Shown here: positions 24,952-33,713 of the stretch, in pieces
Layout of the letters: each line of letters opens with the position of its first letter
Position numbering within the stretch: the first letter of the stretch is position 1
From: an uncultured Bacteroidales bacterium
GTDB taxonomy: Bacteria; Bacteroidota; Bacteroidia; Bacteroidales; UBA932
Direction: 5' to 3'
Length of the DNA stretch: 64,000 nucleotides
Assembly: GCA_900545245.1 (NCBI GenBank)
Contig: UQYV01000016.1
Coordinates: 5,578-69,577, forward strand
The notes under the pieces: generated by a model
Database searches by the model: none
Told to the model about the DNA's origin: nothing
The model's input: the letters and a program-made list of their open reading frames with translations, nothing else
Translations under genes and position numbers: made by a program

Positions 24952-26043
24952 CTAGAGACTTTCAGTCCCGCCCTTTGGTTTGGACCTCCAACTGAAAATC
25001 TTCCAGAAGCGTTCATTTCTTCGTGCCGTGATTTTCTGAGCGATTTCTCCTTCGAAATTTTCGATTGTCTGAGGCCATCTTATCTTGATTTTTGCAATCT
25101 GCTCTTTTATGAAAGAGTCGATGTGCCGTGCGAGTTTGTCTTCATAAATGTCGTTGAAGTCGACCAATATCCCCGTTTCCTCGACATCTCCGAACTCATC
25201 GTTGACAGCTGTTCCAAAAACCTTCAATGATGGGGAAATGCCCATGTAGGTGTTGACCAGCGGGGGAATGTTCTCGCCAAGTGCGCGGATTTCCTTGTTC
25301 AGAATGCGGTAGTCGGCCTTGAAGTCATCTTCCGTAAGCACCGCATCCATAGCTTCTGCCGGCGTCTCCATCACGACAGGATTCTTTGTCGTCACAAGTC
25401 CTTCTTTGTCAGGAAAATGTTTGTTGAGAAAATGGAGGATGAGGTCGCGCCCGTAGCGGTTGAACGAGGGATACATTGTCATCTTCCCGAAATAGTATTT
25501 CATCCCCGGGCGCATCATCATGAGCGCGCCAAGCCCGTCCCACAGATTGTCGAGAGCAAATAGTGCCTTAGTGCCTGCCTGTACCCGCTGATATTCGGGC
25601 GACACGAATGAACGGCCCAACTCGATTGTGAACGGAAGATATTCCTTTATGAATTTCTCTGAAAAGTTGAATAGGTGCGATGTCGCGAGTATTGGCTGTC
25701 CGTTGTCGTCGAGCTTGACATCGGTTCCGAATATGAAGCGATAGCCGCCAATGATGGCCTCATTGTCAGGATCCCAGACAATGAGCTGACTGCAAGGAGG
25801 ATCCATGGTGTCGAATGAGTCGATGTCCATCATGAGACCGGTTCCGCCGCCAGCTGCCCTGAAACTCTCCTCCCTGAGTCGTCCGATTTCTTTCATCACG
25901 TTGGGCGAGTCTTTGTCTGTGACAATATACAGTTCGTTGCCGGCCTTGTTCGTGTTGCGCAGCTTCTTCTTTGGCGTGAGTTCCGACTTGAGAACATTCA
26001 CGTCTATTGGTGCGATAATATCCTGCATAATGCTCTGTACCAT
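24952..26043 (-). CDS. glsB: GNAT-type N-acyltransferase (hemolysin-like), probable glycine-lipid synthase GlsB
   Basis: 363 residues from the ATG at 26043 (the frame is open 22 codons further). The core matches the acetyltransferase-5/ornithine-lipid OlsB-type domain: GRLREESFRAAGGGTG, DPCSQLIVWD-like region, GGYRFIFG, ELGRSFVSPEYQ. In Bacteroides thetaiotaomicron the pair glsB (N-acyltransferase) and glsA (O-acyltransferase) makes glycine lipids; here an acyltransferase of the PlsC type lies 11 bp upstream on the same strand. The N-acyltransferase would join a 3-hydroxy fatty acid to glycine. Ornithine or serine as amine acceptor cannot be excluded. Confidence 0.7.
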   Translation of the reverse strand: MVQSIMQDIIAPIDVNVLKSELTPKKKLRNTNKAGNELYIVTDKDSPNVMKEIGRLREESFRAAGGGTGLMMDIDSFDTMDPPCSQLIVWDPDNEAIIGGYRFIFGTDVKLDDNGQPILATSHLFNFSEKFIKEYLPFTIELGRSFVSPEYQRVQAGTKALFALDNLWDGLGALMMMRPGMKYYFGKMTMYPSFNRYGRDLILHFLNKHFPDKEGLVTTKNPVVMETPAEAMDAVLTEDDFKADYRILNKEIRALGENIPPLVNTYMGISPSLKVFGTAVNDEFGDVEETGILVDFNDIYEDKLARHIDSFIKEQIAKIKIRWPQTIENFEGEIAQKITARRNERFWKIFSWRSKPKGGTESL

Positions 26044-26054
26044 AATTCTTCCAG

Positions 26055-26894
26055 CTATTTGTCCTTCTTTCCGAGACTGTAGACTGCTGACCTCACTTCC
26101 TGGGCCCATTCCTTTGGACTTCGGCTTTTGTCAAAGGACTGCCATGGAATCGGCTTCCCGAAGACGATTCGGAAGGTCTTGCCCTGTGCTCGGTAGAGTT
26201 CGTCTGGGAGAAACGCCATTGCGATGTTGAACTTCAGGCGAAGGATTGACGAGAGATTTGCCACCCGATAGAAACGGCCGGAGTTTTCTCCGATGAAATG
26301 AACGGGGACTATATCCCTATGATGCTCGACGCTCTTTGCCACAAAGACTTTCGACCAGACAAGGTCCTGAATTCTGCCCTCCATTTTCCTTGAACAAAGC
26401 CCAGCCGGGAACATCAGCACTTGATTATCCGAGCCGAAAATTTCATTGGTCAGACGGGGCAGATCCCTGTTCTGAGTGCCTATTTCCTGGCCTTTCTTTC
26501 TGATTTTTGCGTTCACTGGGATGCAGAGCGGTGCGAGTCCTCCGAGGTGCATCAGGAAGTCGTTGACCATCAACTTTATTTTCCCGTCATATTTCCTTCC
26601 GATTATGCCGGCGAGCGCGATGCCGTCCACTCCTCCGAGCGGATGGTTGGACACGAACGTCAACCGCGTCCCCGGGGCATCGGGAAGGTTTTCAAGTCCC
26701 TCGACTTCAATCTTTACGTTCAAGTACTTTATCGCGTTTTCGCAGAATTCCACTCCTTCATATCCTTGCTTGAGGTATTCGTTGATGAAATCCTGATGGA
26801 TGAGCCGTTTGATAACCTTTGTGAGAAGCCTGGGCGCCTTGCCGTTGAACTTCTTGCGGAGTATATCTTCTATGTCAATGGTCTTATCTTCCAT
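26055..26894 (-). CDS. glsA: PlsC-type O-acyltransferase, probable GlsA
   Basis: 279 residues. The acyltransferase motif I is a variant, NHPLGGVDG (HxxxxD retained), and motif III is FPAGLCSR in place of FPEG. Further KSVEHHRDIVPVHFIGENSGRFY and FGKPIPWQSFD fit the lysophospholipid acyltransferase superfamily. No signal peptide; probably membrane-associated. Pairing with the GNAT gene 11 bp downstream supports a two-step amino-acid lipid pathway (N-acylation then O-acylation). An alternative is 1-acylglycerol-3-phosphate acyltransferase. Confidence 0.75.
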   Translation of the reverse strand: MEDKTIDIEDILRKKFNGKAPRLLTKVIKRLIHQDFINEYLKQGYEGVEFCENAIKYLNVKIEVEGLENLPDAPGTRLTFVSNHPLGGVDGIALAGIIGRKYDGKIKLMVNDFLMHLGGLAPLCIPVNAKIRKKGQEIGTQNRDLPRLTNEIFGSDNQVLMFPAGLCSRKMEGRIQDLVWSKVFVAKSVEHHRDIVPVHFIGENSGRFYRVANLSSILRLKFNIAMAFLPDELYRAQGKTFRIVFGKPIPWQSFDKSRSPKEWAQEVRSAVYSLGKKDK

Positions 26895-26971
26895 TTTTTA
26901 GCGCATTTTGCAAAACATCTGCAAACTTACATAAAATATATCAGAATACCGCGTCTCCGAACTCTTGCGCA

Positions 26972-28171
26972 TCAGTCGCAGATAGCTTCCGCGAGGACAG
27001 AGACCGGATGTTTCACAGAGACTCCGGTCGACATTTCTATCTGCCACTTGCATGTCTCGCAGTCGCAGGCGACAAAATCGGGCCCGACTGCGGCAATCTG
27101 CTCGAAGAGCGGCCTTCCGATGGCCTGGGATACCTCATAATTCTCCTTCTTGAACCCGTATGTTCCAGCAATTCCGCAACAACAGCTCTCCAGTACTGTC
27201 AGTTCAACGCCGGGTATCATTTTAAGGAGTTCGATTGAGAAATATTCCCAGCCAAGTCTTTCGAGATGGCATGGGGTGTGATAGGCAATCCTCGCATGGA
27301 AGTCCTTCCGGAAGTTCAGCTTCTTTCCTTCGGAAATCTTCTTGAATATGAATTTGGTGGCGAGGTCGAGGCTGTCGCGTACCCTTGAATTGTCAATGCC
27401 GAGAAGGTGCGGATATTCATCGCGCATCGTCATAATGCAGGTGGACGAGGCCCCGACGATAGGCGCTCCCGTCTTTTCCACCGTCTTTTCCATAATATTC
27501 ACATTGTGCCTCGCGTTCTTTGTCGCGGCCTTTATGAGCCCGTTGGATACCATTGCAATGGAGCAACATCTCTCGTCATCGAGCAGTCCCACTCCGATCC
27601 CGAGGGCATTCATAACCTTAACGAAGTCCTTTCCAAGTTGGGGGTAGTTGTAGTTGACGTAGCAGCCGTGAAAGTAGCTTATCTTTTCTGGGAAAGTTCC
27701 TTGGGACGCCGCTGCATTCTTCTTGAACCATTTCTCGAATGTCTCGCCCGCGTAGTTTGGAAATGTCCTGCGCCTATCAACGCCAACGACGCTGTGCAGA
27801 ATCTCCTTCACCGGGGTTGTGCGCAGAAGGGAATTCACGATTCCGGACATGACTGTTGCCAGCCTCCCCATGAGGTCGGTGCTTGCGAGGGCAATTTCGC
27901 GCGGCCCGGGGATCTGTTTCCCATACCTTATCCTCGCGTTCTGGATGATGTCCGCGACTCTTACTCCCGAAGGACAGGCAACCTCGCAGCGCTTGCAGTT
28001 GAGGCAGTATTTCAGTGTCTTGTCATAGTAGGAACCGTTTTTCAGTCTCAGCCTTTCTCCGTCCGGACCGGCCTGCTTAGGCCCGGGGTAGGCCGGATTT
28101 GCAGGTACGACCGGGCAGTAGACCGTGCAGATCGTACATTTGAGGCACTGCTCAAAGTTGTTATCGTTCAT
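26972..28171 (-). CDS. glpC: Anaerobic glycerol-3-phosphate dehydrogenase subunit C
   Basis: 399 residues from the ATG at 28171 (NDNNFEQCLKCTICTVYCP is the normal GlpC N-terminus; the frame is open 5 codons upstream). Two ferredoxin-type motifs, CLKCTICTVYCP and CLNCKRCEVACP, carry 4Fe-4S clusters; the C-terminal half has two cysteine-rich CCG domains (FHGCYVNYNYPQL, CCSIAMVSNGL, YHTPCHLERLG, CCCGIAGTYG). GlpC anchors the GlpAB dimer and passes electrons to menaquinone. It is the last gene of glpABC. Confidence 0.93.
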   Translation of the reverse strand: MNDNNFEQCLKCTICTVYCPVVPANPAYPGPKQAGPDGERLRLKNGSYYDKTLKYCLNCKRCEVACPSGVRVADIIQNARIRYGKQIPGPREIALASTDLMGRLATVMSGIVNSLLRTTPVKEILHSVVGVDRRRTFPNYAGETFEKWFKKNAAASQGTFPEKISYFHGCYVNYNYPQLGKDFVKVMNALGIGVGLLDDERCCSIAMVSNGLIKAATKNARHNVNIMEKTVEKTGAPIVGASSTCIMTMRDEYPHLLGIDNSRVRDSLDLATKFIFKKISEGKKLNFRKDFHARIAYHTPCHLERLGWEYFSIELLKMIPGVELTVLESCCCGIAGTYGFKKENYEVSQAIGRPLFEQIAAVGPDFVACDCETCKWQIEMSTGVSVKHPVSVLAEAICD

Positions 28172-28223
28172 ATCGGTGATTCTCATCTGTTTCCGTGCTT
28201 TTGAGTTGTACGTACCTCCCGTG

Positions 28224-29483
28224 TCACACCTTTCCGAGTATAGTGTCCGCCGAATGCAGTGCGGAGCATATGGCTACGCCTCCTCCGCATCCCTCATAAA
28301 GAGGGTCGCAGCCTCCGAGTATGGCTCCCGCGACAAAGAGATTTTCTACTACCTTTCCTTCGTGGCTCGCCCTGAGACCGGCTCCGGATGTTAGTCTCGC
28401 CCCGAAGCCCATATAGTTCTGCTTAGCGAAGAAGTTGTCCGCATCAAACCACCTGCTTCTTTCCGGAAGCGACTCTATGTCAATACCGAGTGCCGGCTCG
28501 TATGCCCTTTCCCTGTCTGCCTTCATTCCGTTGCTGAAAAAGCTTCCGCTTGCGAGAATGAAATCCTTTGCCGCGAAGTCCATGTCGCTGATGTGTGCCG
28601 TGCGCACGCTGAGGATGCGGTTTCCGTCGAACTTTCCGGAAATGACCGTGTCTCCCTTGAACATCTTGCCTCCGGACTTTATGAACAAGTCAGTCAGACC
28701 GCGCTGGATTTCGATTCCCGGTACGGATGGCGGCATTGTTGCGACGAACCTCACCCGTGTGTTCATCACCTTTCCAAGTTGGATGGCATCTCCTGAATCA
28801 GCGAGACTGAATATGGACGGCAGCACGATGAGGTCTTCCCCGTCATATTTTTCCCTGATTTGGGATACGTATTCCTTGAATGTCGGCCGATCGAGAATTC
28901 TTGAAATGTTTGTCGAACGCATCTCGGTGGGACTTCTGCGTAGCTTTTTCAAGGCTTCGAGGCGTATCGTCACAGTTCTGCACGGGCTTCCGCTGTCTTC
29001 GATCCCCTTTGCTATGAACTCTGTGTTGAAGTCGAGGAATCCGTCGAGGCTGGCGACGAGTGCCCTCCGGCAGAGCGGCTCTTCCGGTGAACTTGTCGTC
29101 AAAAGGTCGTCCATTGTCAGAAAACAGCGTTTTAGTGAGCCCATAGTGCTGAGCCTGAATATGTTGCAGAGTTCTTCGGGGATATGTGTCCGGCATCCGA
29201 AACTTCCGAATGTTTCGACGGCGCTGCGTAGATAGGCGAGCACTTTTTCCGCCCCAATGACGGAATAAGGGTGTGTCATCGGAAGTTTTTGCATCCCTTC
29301 CAGCGGATAGTCCACTTCCGTTCCGTCAGGAAGCCTATTCAGCAGGTCGAATGCTCCCGACCAGAAGTGCATTGCCGACTGCCCTGTTGATATGAGGGCG
29401 CAGTCTTGTCCTGCTCTCTGAAGCCTTATTCCGGCAAGCAGTCCGGCCAACCCTCCGCCTATTATTATTGTATCAAACTTCAT
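28224..29483 (-). CDS. glpB: Anaerobic glycerol-3-phosphate dehydrogenase subunit B
   Basis: 419 residues from the ATG at 29483. FAD-binding FDTIIIGGGLAGLLAGIRLQ (residues 3-22) and C-terminal GAGLRASHEGKVVENLFVAGAILGG match GlpB. The longer open frame upstream runs into a dispersed repeat and is not coding. GlpB is the flavoprotein partner that links GlpA to GlpC. The 116-bp gap to glpA contains a family 2 repeat; the gap to glpC is 52 bp. Confidence 0.9.
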   Translation of the reverse strand: MKFDTIIIGGGLAGLLAGIRLQRAGQDCALISTGQSAMHFWSGAFDLLNRLPDGTEVDYPLEGMQKLPMTHPYSVIGAEKVLAYLRSAVETFGSFGCRTHIPEELCNIFRLSTMGSLKRCFLTMDDLLTTSSPEEPLCRRALVASLDGFLDFNTEFIAKGIEDSGSPCRTVTIRLEALKKLRRSPTEMRSTNISRILDRPTFKEYVSQIREKYDGEDLIVLPSIFSLADSGDAIQLGKVMNTRVRFVATMPPSVPGIEIQRGLTDLFIKSGGKMFKGDTVISGKFDGNRILSVRTAHISDMDFAAKDFILASGSFFSNGMKADRERAYEPALGIDIESLPERSRWFDADNFFAKQNYMGFGARLTSGAGLRASHEGKVVENLFVAGAILGGCDPLYEGCGGGVAICSALHSADTILGKV

Positions 29484-29533
29484 TGTATATTGTTCCTTAT
29501 CAATTTGAATCAGATTTTTGAGGATAGATTCCT

Positions 29534-29597
29534 TTTTGAAGAGAGAGTGTACTGGAGTACTCGACCGATGAAAAAATGAATATATACCAAAAAGATG
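29534..29597 (+). repeat. Dispersed GTAC-paired repeat, family 2, copy 2
   Basis: Begins TTTTGAAGAGAGAGTGTAC, then TGGAGTACTCGACCGATG, then AAAAAATGAATATATACC. It lies between glpA (stop at 29600) and glpB (start at 29483), in the orientation opposite to transcription. Its presence inside the operon could separate translation of the two cistrons or affect the message, by inference. Confidence 0.65.
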
Positions 29598-29599
29598 GT

Positions 29600-31117
29600 T
29601 CAAATTTCATGGGTGTAGATCCATTGGGTATATTCATTCTCTCGTAGCGAATCGCCCCAGCAAATAGGGCAGATGCCTTTCCATCTTTCGTTCATGAAAG
29701 TTTTCAGATCCTCTTTCGCGCGCGTTGGGTTTTCTTTCTTTCGGGCAATCAACCCGGCACCGCGGCAGGCACAAAGTTCTCCCTGGCAGGTCCCCATTCC
29801 GAGCCTCGTGCGCCGTCGCAGGTCAATCATGTTCGTTACCTGAAGGTTGTCAATCGCGTTTTCGGCCTTGTGTAGGGAAACTTTCTCGCATTCGCAGATG
29901 AGGCTTCCGCATTTGTCCTCATTCGCGGATGCCGCCCGTTCCTCCGGTGCGGAACCCGGAAGTGGACGTCTGGCCGTTACGCAACCGCGGCGGATGTCCA
30001 ACTTTTTGCAGACAAGGTCGGTTGCCCACTCTGCCATAAGTCTGTAAGTCATCAGCTTCCCGCCTGTGATTGTTATGAATCCGGCAATCCCGTCACGCTT
30101 TTCGTGGTCGAGCAGCACGATGCCGCGGCTGATGTTGCGTCCTGAAGGATCATTGTCCGCTGCGACAAGAGGGCGCACGCCGCAGTAGGCACGGATGATG
30201 CGGGTCTGAGCAAGCACAGGAGAGAGCTTCTGGCCTTCTTCGAGCAGAACTTTCACCTCTTCAGGTGTGACGCGGAGTTTGTCCACCTCTTCTAATCCAA
30301 CTCTGTCGGACGTTGTTCCTATTAGTGAGATGGTCTCTCCTGGCACAAGTATGTCGGCGTTTGCCGGCTTGCGACAGCGGTTTATGACGACATTGTTCAC
30401 GCGGTGCCCGAAAATCAGCAGTGAGCCCTTTGCTGGGAACATCGTGATGCTGGCTCCGGCCATCTGTGCGATGCCCTGACCCCAAATGCCTCCTGCATTG
30501 ACCGTGACAGGGGCATAGAACGTGTCCACCTCGCCTGTGCGCTTATTTTTGATTTTCACGCCCTTGACTATGTTCCCTTCCTTGACAATCCCAAGCACCT
30601 CGCTGTAGGTGAGCACTTTCGCTCCGTGGAGTTTTGCATCGGTCATGTTCGCGGCCGTGAGCCTGAACGGATCAATGGCTCCGTCTGGGACAACGACGGC
30701 TCCGATAAGGGATGGATTTACGGACGGCTCCATCGCAATGGCTTCCTTCGGGTCAATCACCCTTGCCTTGATTCCGGCCTTGTGGCAGGCCTCTACAAAC
30801 TTCGCCTGATAGCCGAGGTCGTCTTCCGGCAGGGTGATGAAAAGCCCTTCTGTCTTTTCGACGCAGCCTCGTGCAATCTTCTTGAGAATCATATTCTCCT
30901 TGATACATTCGGATGCGGATTCTGCATCGTTCACGGCATATCTGGCACCACTGTGCAGCAGTCCGTGATTTCTTCCTGTCGCGCCTGTCGCGATGTCATT
31001 CCTTTCAAGAAGCAGAACTTTCAGCCCGCGGAGCGCACAATCTCTTGCTGTGCCTGCGCCCGTGGCTCCACCACCGATAATGATGACATCAAACTCATTA
31101 TTTCTAAGTTTGTTCAT
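29600..31117 (-). CDS. glpA: Anaerobic glycerol-3-phosphate dehydrogenase subunit A
   Basis: 505 residues. FAD motif VIIIGGGATGAGTARDCALRG (around residues 11-31), ATGATGRNHGLLHSGARY for flavin binding, and a C-terminal BFD-like [2Fe-2S] domain with CECEKVS and CQGELCACRG. It oxidises sn-glycerol-3-phosphate to dihydroxyacetone phosphate in the cytoplasm. The gene order glpA-glpB-glpC, all on the minus strand, is the standard anaerobic set. No glpK, glpF or glpT lies in the window. Confidence 0.93.
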   Translation of the reverse strand: MNKLRNNEFDVIIIGGGATGAGTARDCALRGLKVLLLERNDIATGATGRNHGLLHSGARYAVNDAESASECIKENMILKKIARGCVEKTEGLFITLPEDDLGYQAKFVEACHKAGIKARVIDPKEAIAMEPSVNPSLIGAVVVPDGAIDPFRLTAANMTDAKLHGAKVLTYSEVLGIVKEGNIVKGVKIKNKRTGEVDTFYAPVTVNAGGIWGQGIAQMAGASITMFPAKGSLLIFGHRVNNVVINRCRKPANADILVPGETISLIGTTSDRVGLEEVDKLRVTPEEVKVLLEEGQKLSPVLAQTRIIRAYCGVRPLVAADNDPSGRNISRGIVLLDHEKRDGIAGFITITGGKLMTYRLMAEWATDLVCKKLDIRRGCVTARRPLPGSAPEERAASANEDKCGSLICECEKVSLHKAENAIDNLQVTNMIDLRRRTRLGMGTCQGELCACRGAGLIARKKENPTRAKEDLKTFMNERWKGICPICWGDSLRENEYTQWIYTHEI

Positions 31118-31217
31118 ACTGACTTCAGTTTCCTACAAAAAACCAATCTGAGCCCGGTTGATGCCCGTGTTTTTCTATGTGTTCGCAGTTTTCCGGCATT
31201 TCGGAGAAAAAGCAATG

Positions 31218-31248
31218 CAAAAATAATATTTTTTTTGCCTGTTACCAA
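31218..31248 (-). promoter_or_regulatory. Promoter of glpABC
   Basis: On the minus strand TATTTTTG at 31218-31225 fits the -7 element and TTGG at 31245-31248 lies 19 bp upstream as a -33-like box. The glpA start is 101 bp downstream. This suggests glpABC can be transcribed apart from the PUL. Confidence 0.5.
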
Positions 31249-31299
31249 TTTGGTCGGGTCAATGAGCGGAATGTCGCTGAGTATTAATAATTCTTGTTT

Positions 31300-32574
31300 T
31301 TAACCCATAATTGTTGCGCTGAGAAAACTCAGTCCCGTGAGCAGCAGTCCGGTGAGGCTTTCGTAGGGAATCAGACGGAGTCTTTCCTTGATGTCCAGCC
31401 CTACACTGCCGGCGGTCGCGTGGAAGAATGAGCCGTGCGGGAGGTGGTCTATGACTGTGGCGCTTGCGTTTGTGAGGGCTGCGCTCCACAGAGGGCTTGC
31501 TCCTGTGGCGAGGACTGCCGGACTGAAGGAGGCGGAGGAAATTGTCGCTCCTGCTGTGGTGGAGGCTGTTGCCGCTGTCATCAGAATGCTGGAAACCATT
31601 GCGAGGAGGTAGCCGGCAGTGTTTCCGTCAAGTGAAGACATTGCTCCCGAGCTAAGCGCCGAAATCAGAACATCCTTTATGGACGAAGCCTTGATTATTC
31701 CGGCGATTGTTCCCGTAGCCACCAACAGAATCGCAACGCCGGACATCTTTTCCAGTCCGTAGGAAAGGCAACTGGCGGTTTCGCGCCATTTCCTAGTGGC
31801 GAGAATACCCGCGAACCCTCCGAGAGGGAGAGCGACCGCCGGGTCTATTGCTATTCCGAAAAGCGGACGGAGCGACAGAAGAATCACTGCCGTGAGCGGT
31901 CCGGTGATGGATGCGAGGAAAGACGGCAGCTTTTCCCCGGGGCTTGAAGTCTGGTCGGCATAGCTTGTCACAGTCTGTCTTTCCGGGATGAAAGGTATAA
32001 CCAGATAGACGATTACCAGCAGAGTGATGACGGCCGGGATTATGTTCGCCGCCATCACAGAGGGAAGGCTTGCCGCGTAGTTTTCCGCAGCTACAATCGT
32101 GTTCGGATTGGGAGAGATGACATTTCCGCATTTGCCTCCCGCAATCATCGCAAGCAGCACCTTTGGCAGCGGGAGTTTCAAATCCTTTTGGAGCGAAATC
32201 GCTATTGGAGCGACAGTTATGACCGCCACATCCACGAAAACTCCGGCTCCGCAGAGAATCATCGTCGAAATCGCGAGTGCCGTATAGACCTGTTTCTTAC
32301 CGAGTTTGCGGACTATGCTTGAGGATATCGAATCTGCCGCTCCCGTTTTGATGAGAACTCCCGAAAGCACGCCTGCCGCAAGAATGCGAAGAATAGCCGG
32401 GGATATGTCCTTTATGCCCGAAATCATCGCCTCCACCGTTCCGGTCATTCCCCAGCCGGAGAGCAGACCGCCCAGAAGTGCTCCCGCCATAAGGCTGTAG
32501 ACAGGAGATATTTTCTTGATTATCATTATGATTACGATAACAAGAGCTATGACTGATGCAATGGCGCTGTTCAT
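31300..32574 (-). CDS. GntP-family permease (gluconate/glycerate-type)
   Basis: 424 residues, 12 or so hydrophobic segments. Residues such as AGVLSGVLIKTGAADSISSSIV, GAGVFVDVAVITVAPIAISL, AGGKCGNVISPNPNT and GTIAGIIKASSIKDVL are typical GntP family positions. GntP members carry sugar acids (gluconate, fructuronate) and small hydroxy acids such as glycerate and D-serine in symport with protons. The start codon overlaps the glycerate kinase stop by 4 bp, so glycerate is the best candidate substrate. Length and motifs are intact. Confidence 0.85.
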   Translation of the reverse strand: MNSAIASVIALVIVIIMIIKKISPVYSLMAGALLGGLLSGWGMTGTVEAMISGIKDISPAILRILAAGVLSGVLIKTGAADSISSSIVRKLGKKQVYTALAISTMILCGAGVFVDVAVITVAPIAISLQKDLKLPLPKVLLAMIAGGKCGNVISPNPNTIVAAENYAASLPSVMAANIIPAVITLLVIVYLVIPFIPERQTVTSYADQTSSPGEKLPSFLASITGPLTAVILLSLRPLFGIAIDPAVALPLGGFAGILATRKWRETASCLSYGLEKMSGVAILLVATGTIAGIIKASSIKDVLISALSSGAMSSLDGNTAGYLLAMVSSILMTAATASTTAGATISSASFSPAVLATGASPLWSAALTNASATVIDHLPHGSFFHATAGSVGLDIKERLRLIPYESLTGLLLTGLSFLSATIMG

Positions 32575-33713
32575 TTCGACTGATTTTTAAATATTCCTGC
32601 GACATTGAAGGCTGTGCGTCGCAAATTCTCCCTTGCCTTGTCTTCCTTCATCGCTTCTTCGAGACTGCAAGGTCCCGGAACAATCGGAAATACCGCTGCA
32701 AAATCCGATTCCTCCAAAAGGGCTGCGTCTTCGACCTTGCCGCAAAGAACCACCACAGGGATGTCAATTCTTGAGGCATAGGCTAAAACTCCCGCAGGGG
32801 TCTTGCCCTTGAGAGTCTGGCTGTCAGTTTTGCCTTCGCCGGTGATGACAAGCGACGCTCCTTCAATCTTTTTGCTGAAATCCACCGCATCGAGCACCAT
32901 ATCGACTCCCGGCTTGAGCTCCGCTCCGAGAAAGGCGCTGAATGCCCCTCCTAGTCCTCCGGCCGCGCCGCTTCCTGGCATAGAGTGCAGGGAAATGCCC
33001 TTGCTGCGTTCTACCAAATCCGCAAAACTGCGCATACCCTTTTCCAATTCCTCCACGGCCTCCGGGTCAGCTCCTTTTTGAGGCGCGAAAACCCTTGTGG
33101 CACCCTCCGGACCGCAGAACGGTGTGTCCACGTCACAGGCGACGGTGAACCGGCAGTCTGCCAATTCCTCTGCCACTCCGCTGCAGTCAATCTCCGCGAT
33201 TTTCCCCAGTGAAGCACCGCATCCTTCAAGATGCCGTCCTTCCTTGTCCAGAAAACGAAATCCGAGGGCGGAAAGCATACCTGTGCCGCCGTCGTTGGTG
33301 GCGCTTCCTCCAATGCCGACGAGAAACTTGCGGCAGCCCCGGCGGATTGCGTCCAAAATCATCTCTCCGGTGCCGAAAGTGCTTGTCAGCAGGGGATTGC
33401 GTTCTTCTTTAGAAATCAGGGGGAGCCCGCTTGCCTGGGACATCTCGATAATGGCTGTCCCGCCTTCTGCGATTGCATATTCAGTCACTACACTCTCTCC
33501 GAGCGGCCCCCTGACTTTGACTCTTAAAACTTCTCCGGAAAGTGCCCCGCAGAGCGCCTCTGTCGTTCCTTCGCCTCCGTCGGCAACCGGAACAACAATA
33601 ACCTCAGACTCAGGCAAGGCCTTCCTCACTCCGCAGGCGATGGCATTCCCTGCCTCCATTGAAGATAGAGAACCTTTGAATGAATCAGTTGCTATGACGA
33701 TTTTCTTAAACAT
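32571..33713 (-). CDS. glxK: Glycerate kinase (GlxK/GarK type)
   Basis: 380 residues, the usual size of type I glycerate kinases. Visible blocks: IATDSFKGSLSSMEAGNAI (8-26), PVADGGEGTTEALCG (41-56), GGSATNDGGTGMLSALG, GSGAAGGLGGAFSAFLGAEL, GEGKTDSQTLKGKTPAGV. It phosphorylates D-glycerate with ATP to 2- or 3-phosphoglycerate. Its start overlaps the upstream GH89 gene by 8 bp and its end overlaps the GntP gene by 4 bp, so the three are translationally linked. This ties glycerate use to the polysaccharide locus. Confidence 0.92.
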   Translation of the reverse strand: MFKKIVIATDSFKGSLSSMEAGNAIACGVRKALPESEVIVVPVADGGEGTTEALCGALSGEVLRVKVRGPLGESVVTEYAIAEGGTAIIEMSQASGLPLISKEERNPLLTSTFGTGEMILDAIRRGCRKFLVGIGGSATNDGGTGMLSALGFRFLDKEGRHLEGCGASLGKIAEIDCSGVAEELADCRFTVACDVDTPFCGPEGATRVFAPQKGADPEAVEELEKGMRSFADLVERSKGISLHSMPGSGAAGGLGGAFSAFLGAELKPGVDMVLDAVDFSKKIEGASLVITGEGKTDSQTLKGKTPAGVLAYASRIDIPVVVLCGKVEDAALLEESDFAAVFPIVPGPCSLEEAMKEDKARENLRRTAFNVAGIFKNQSK

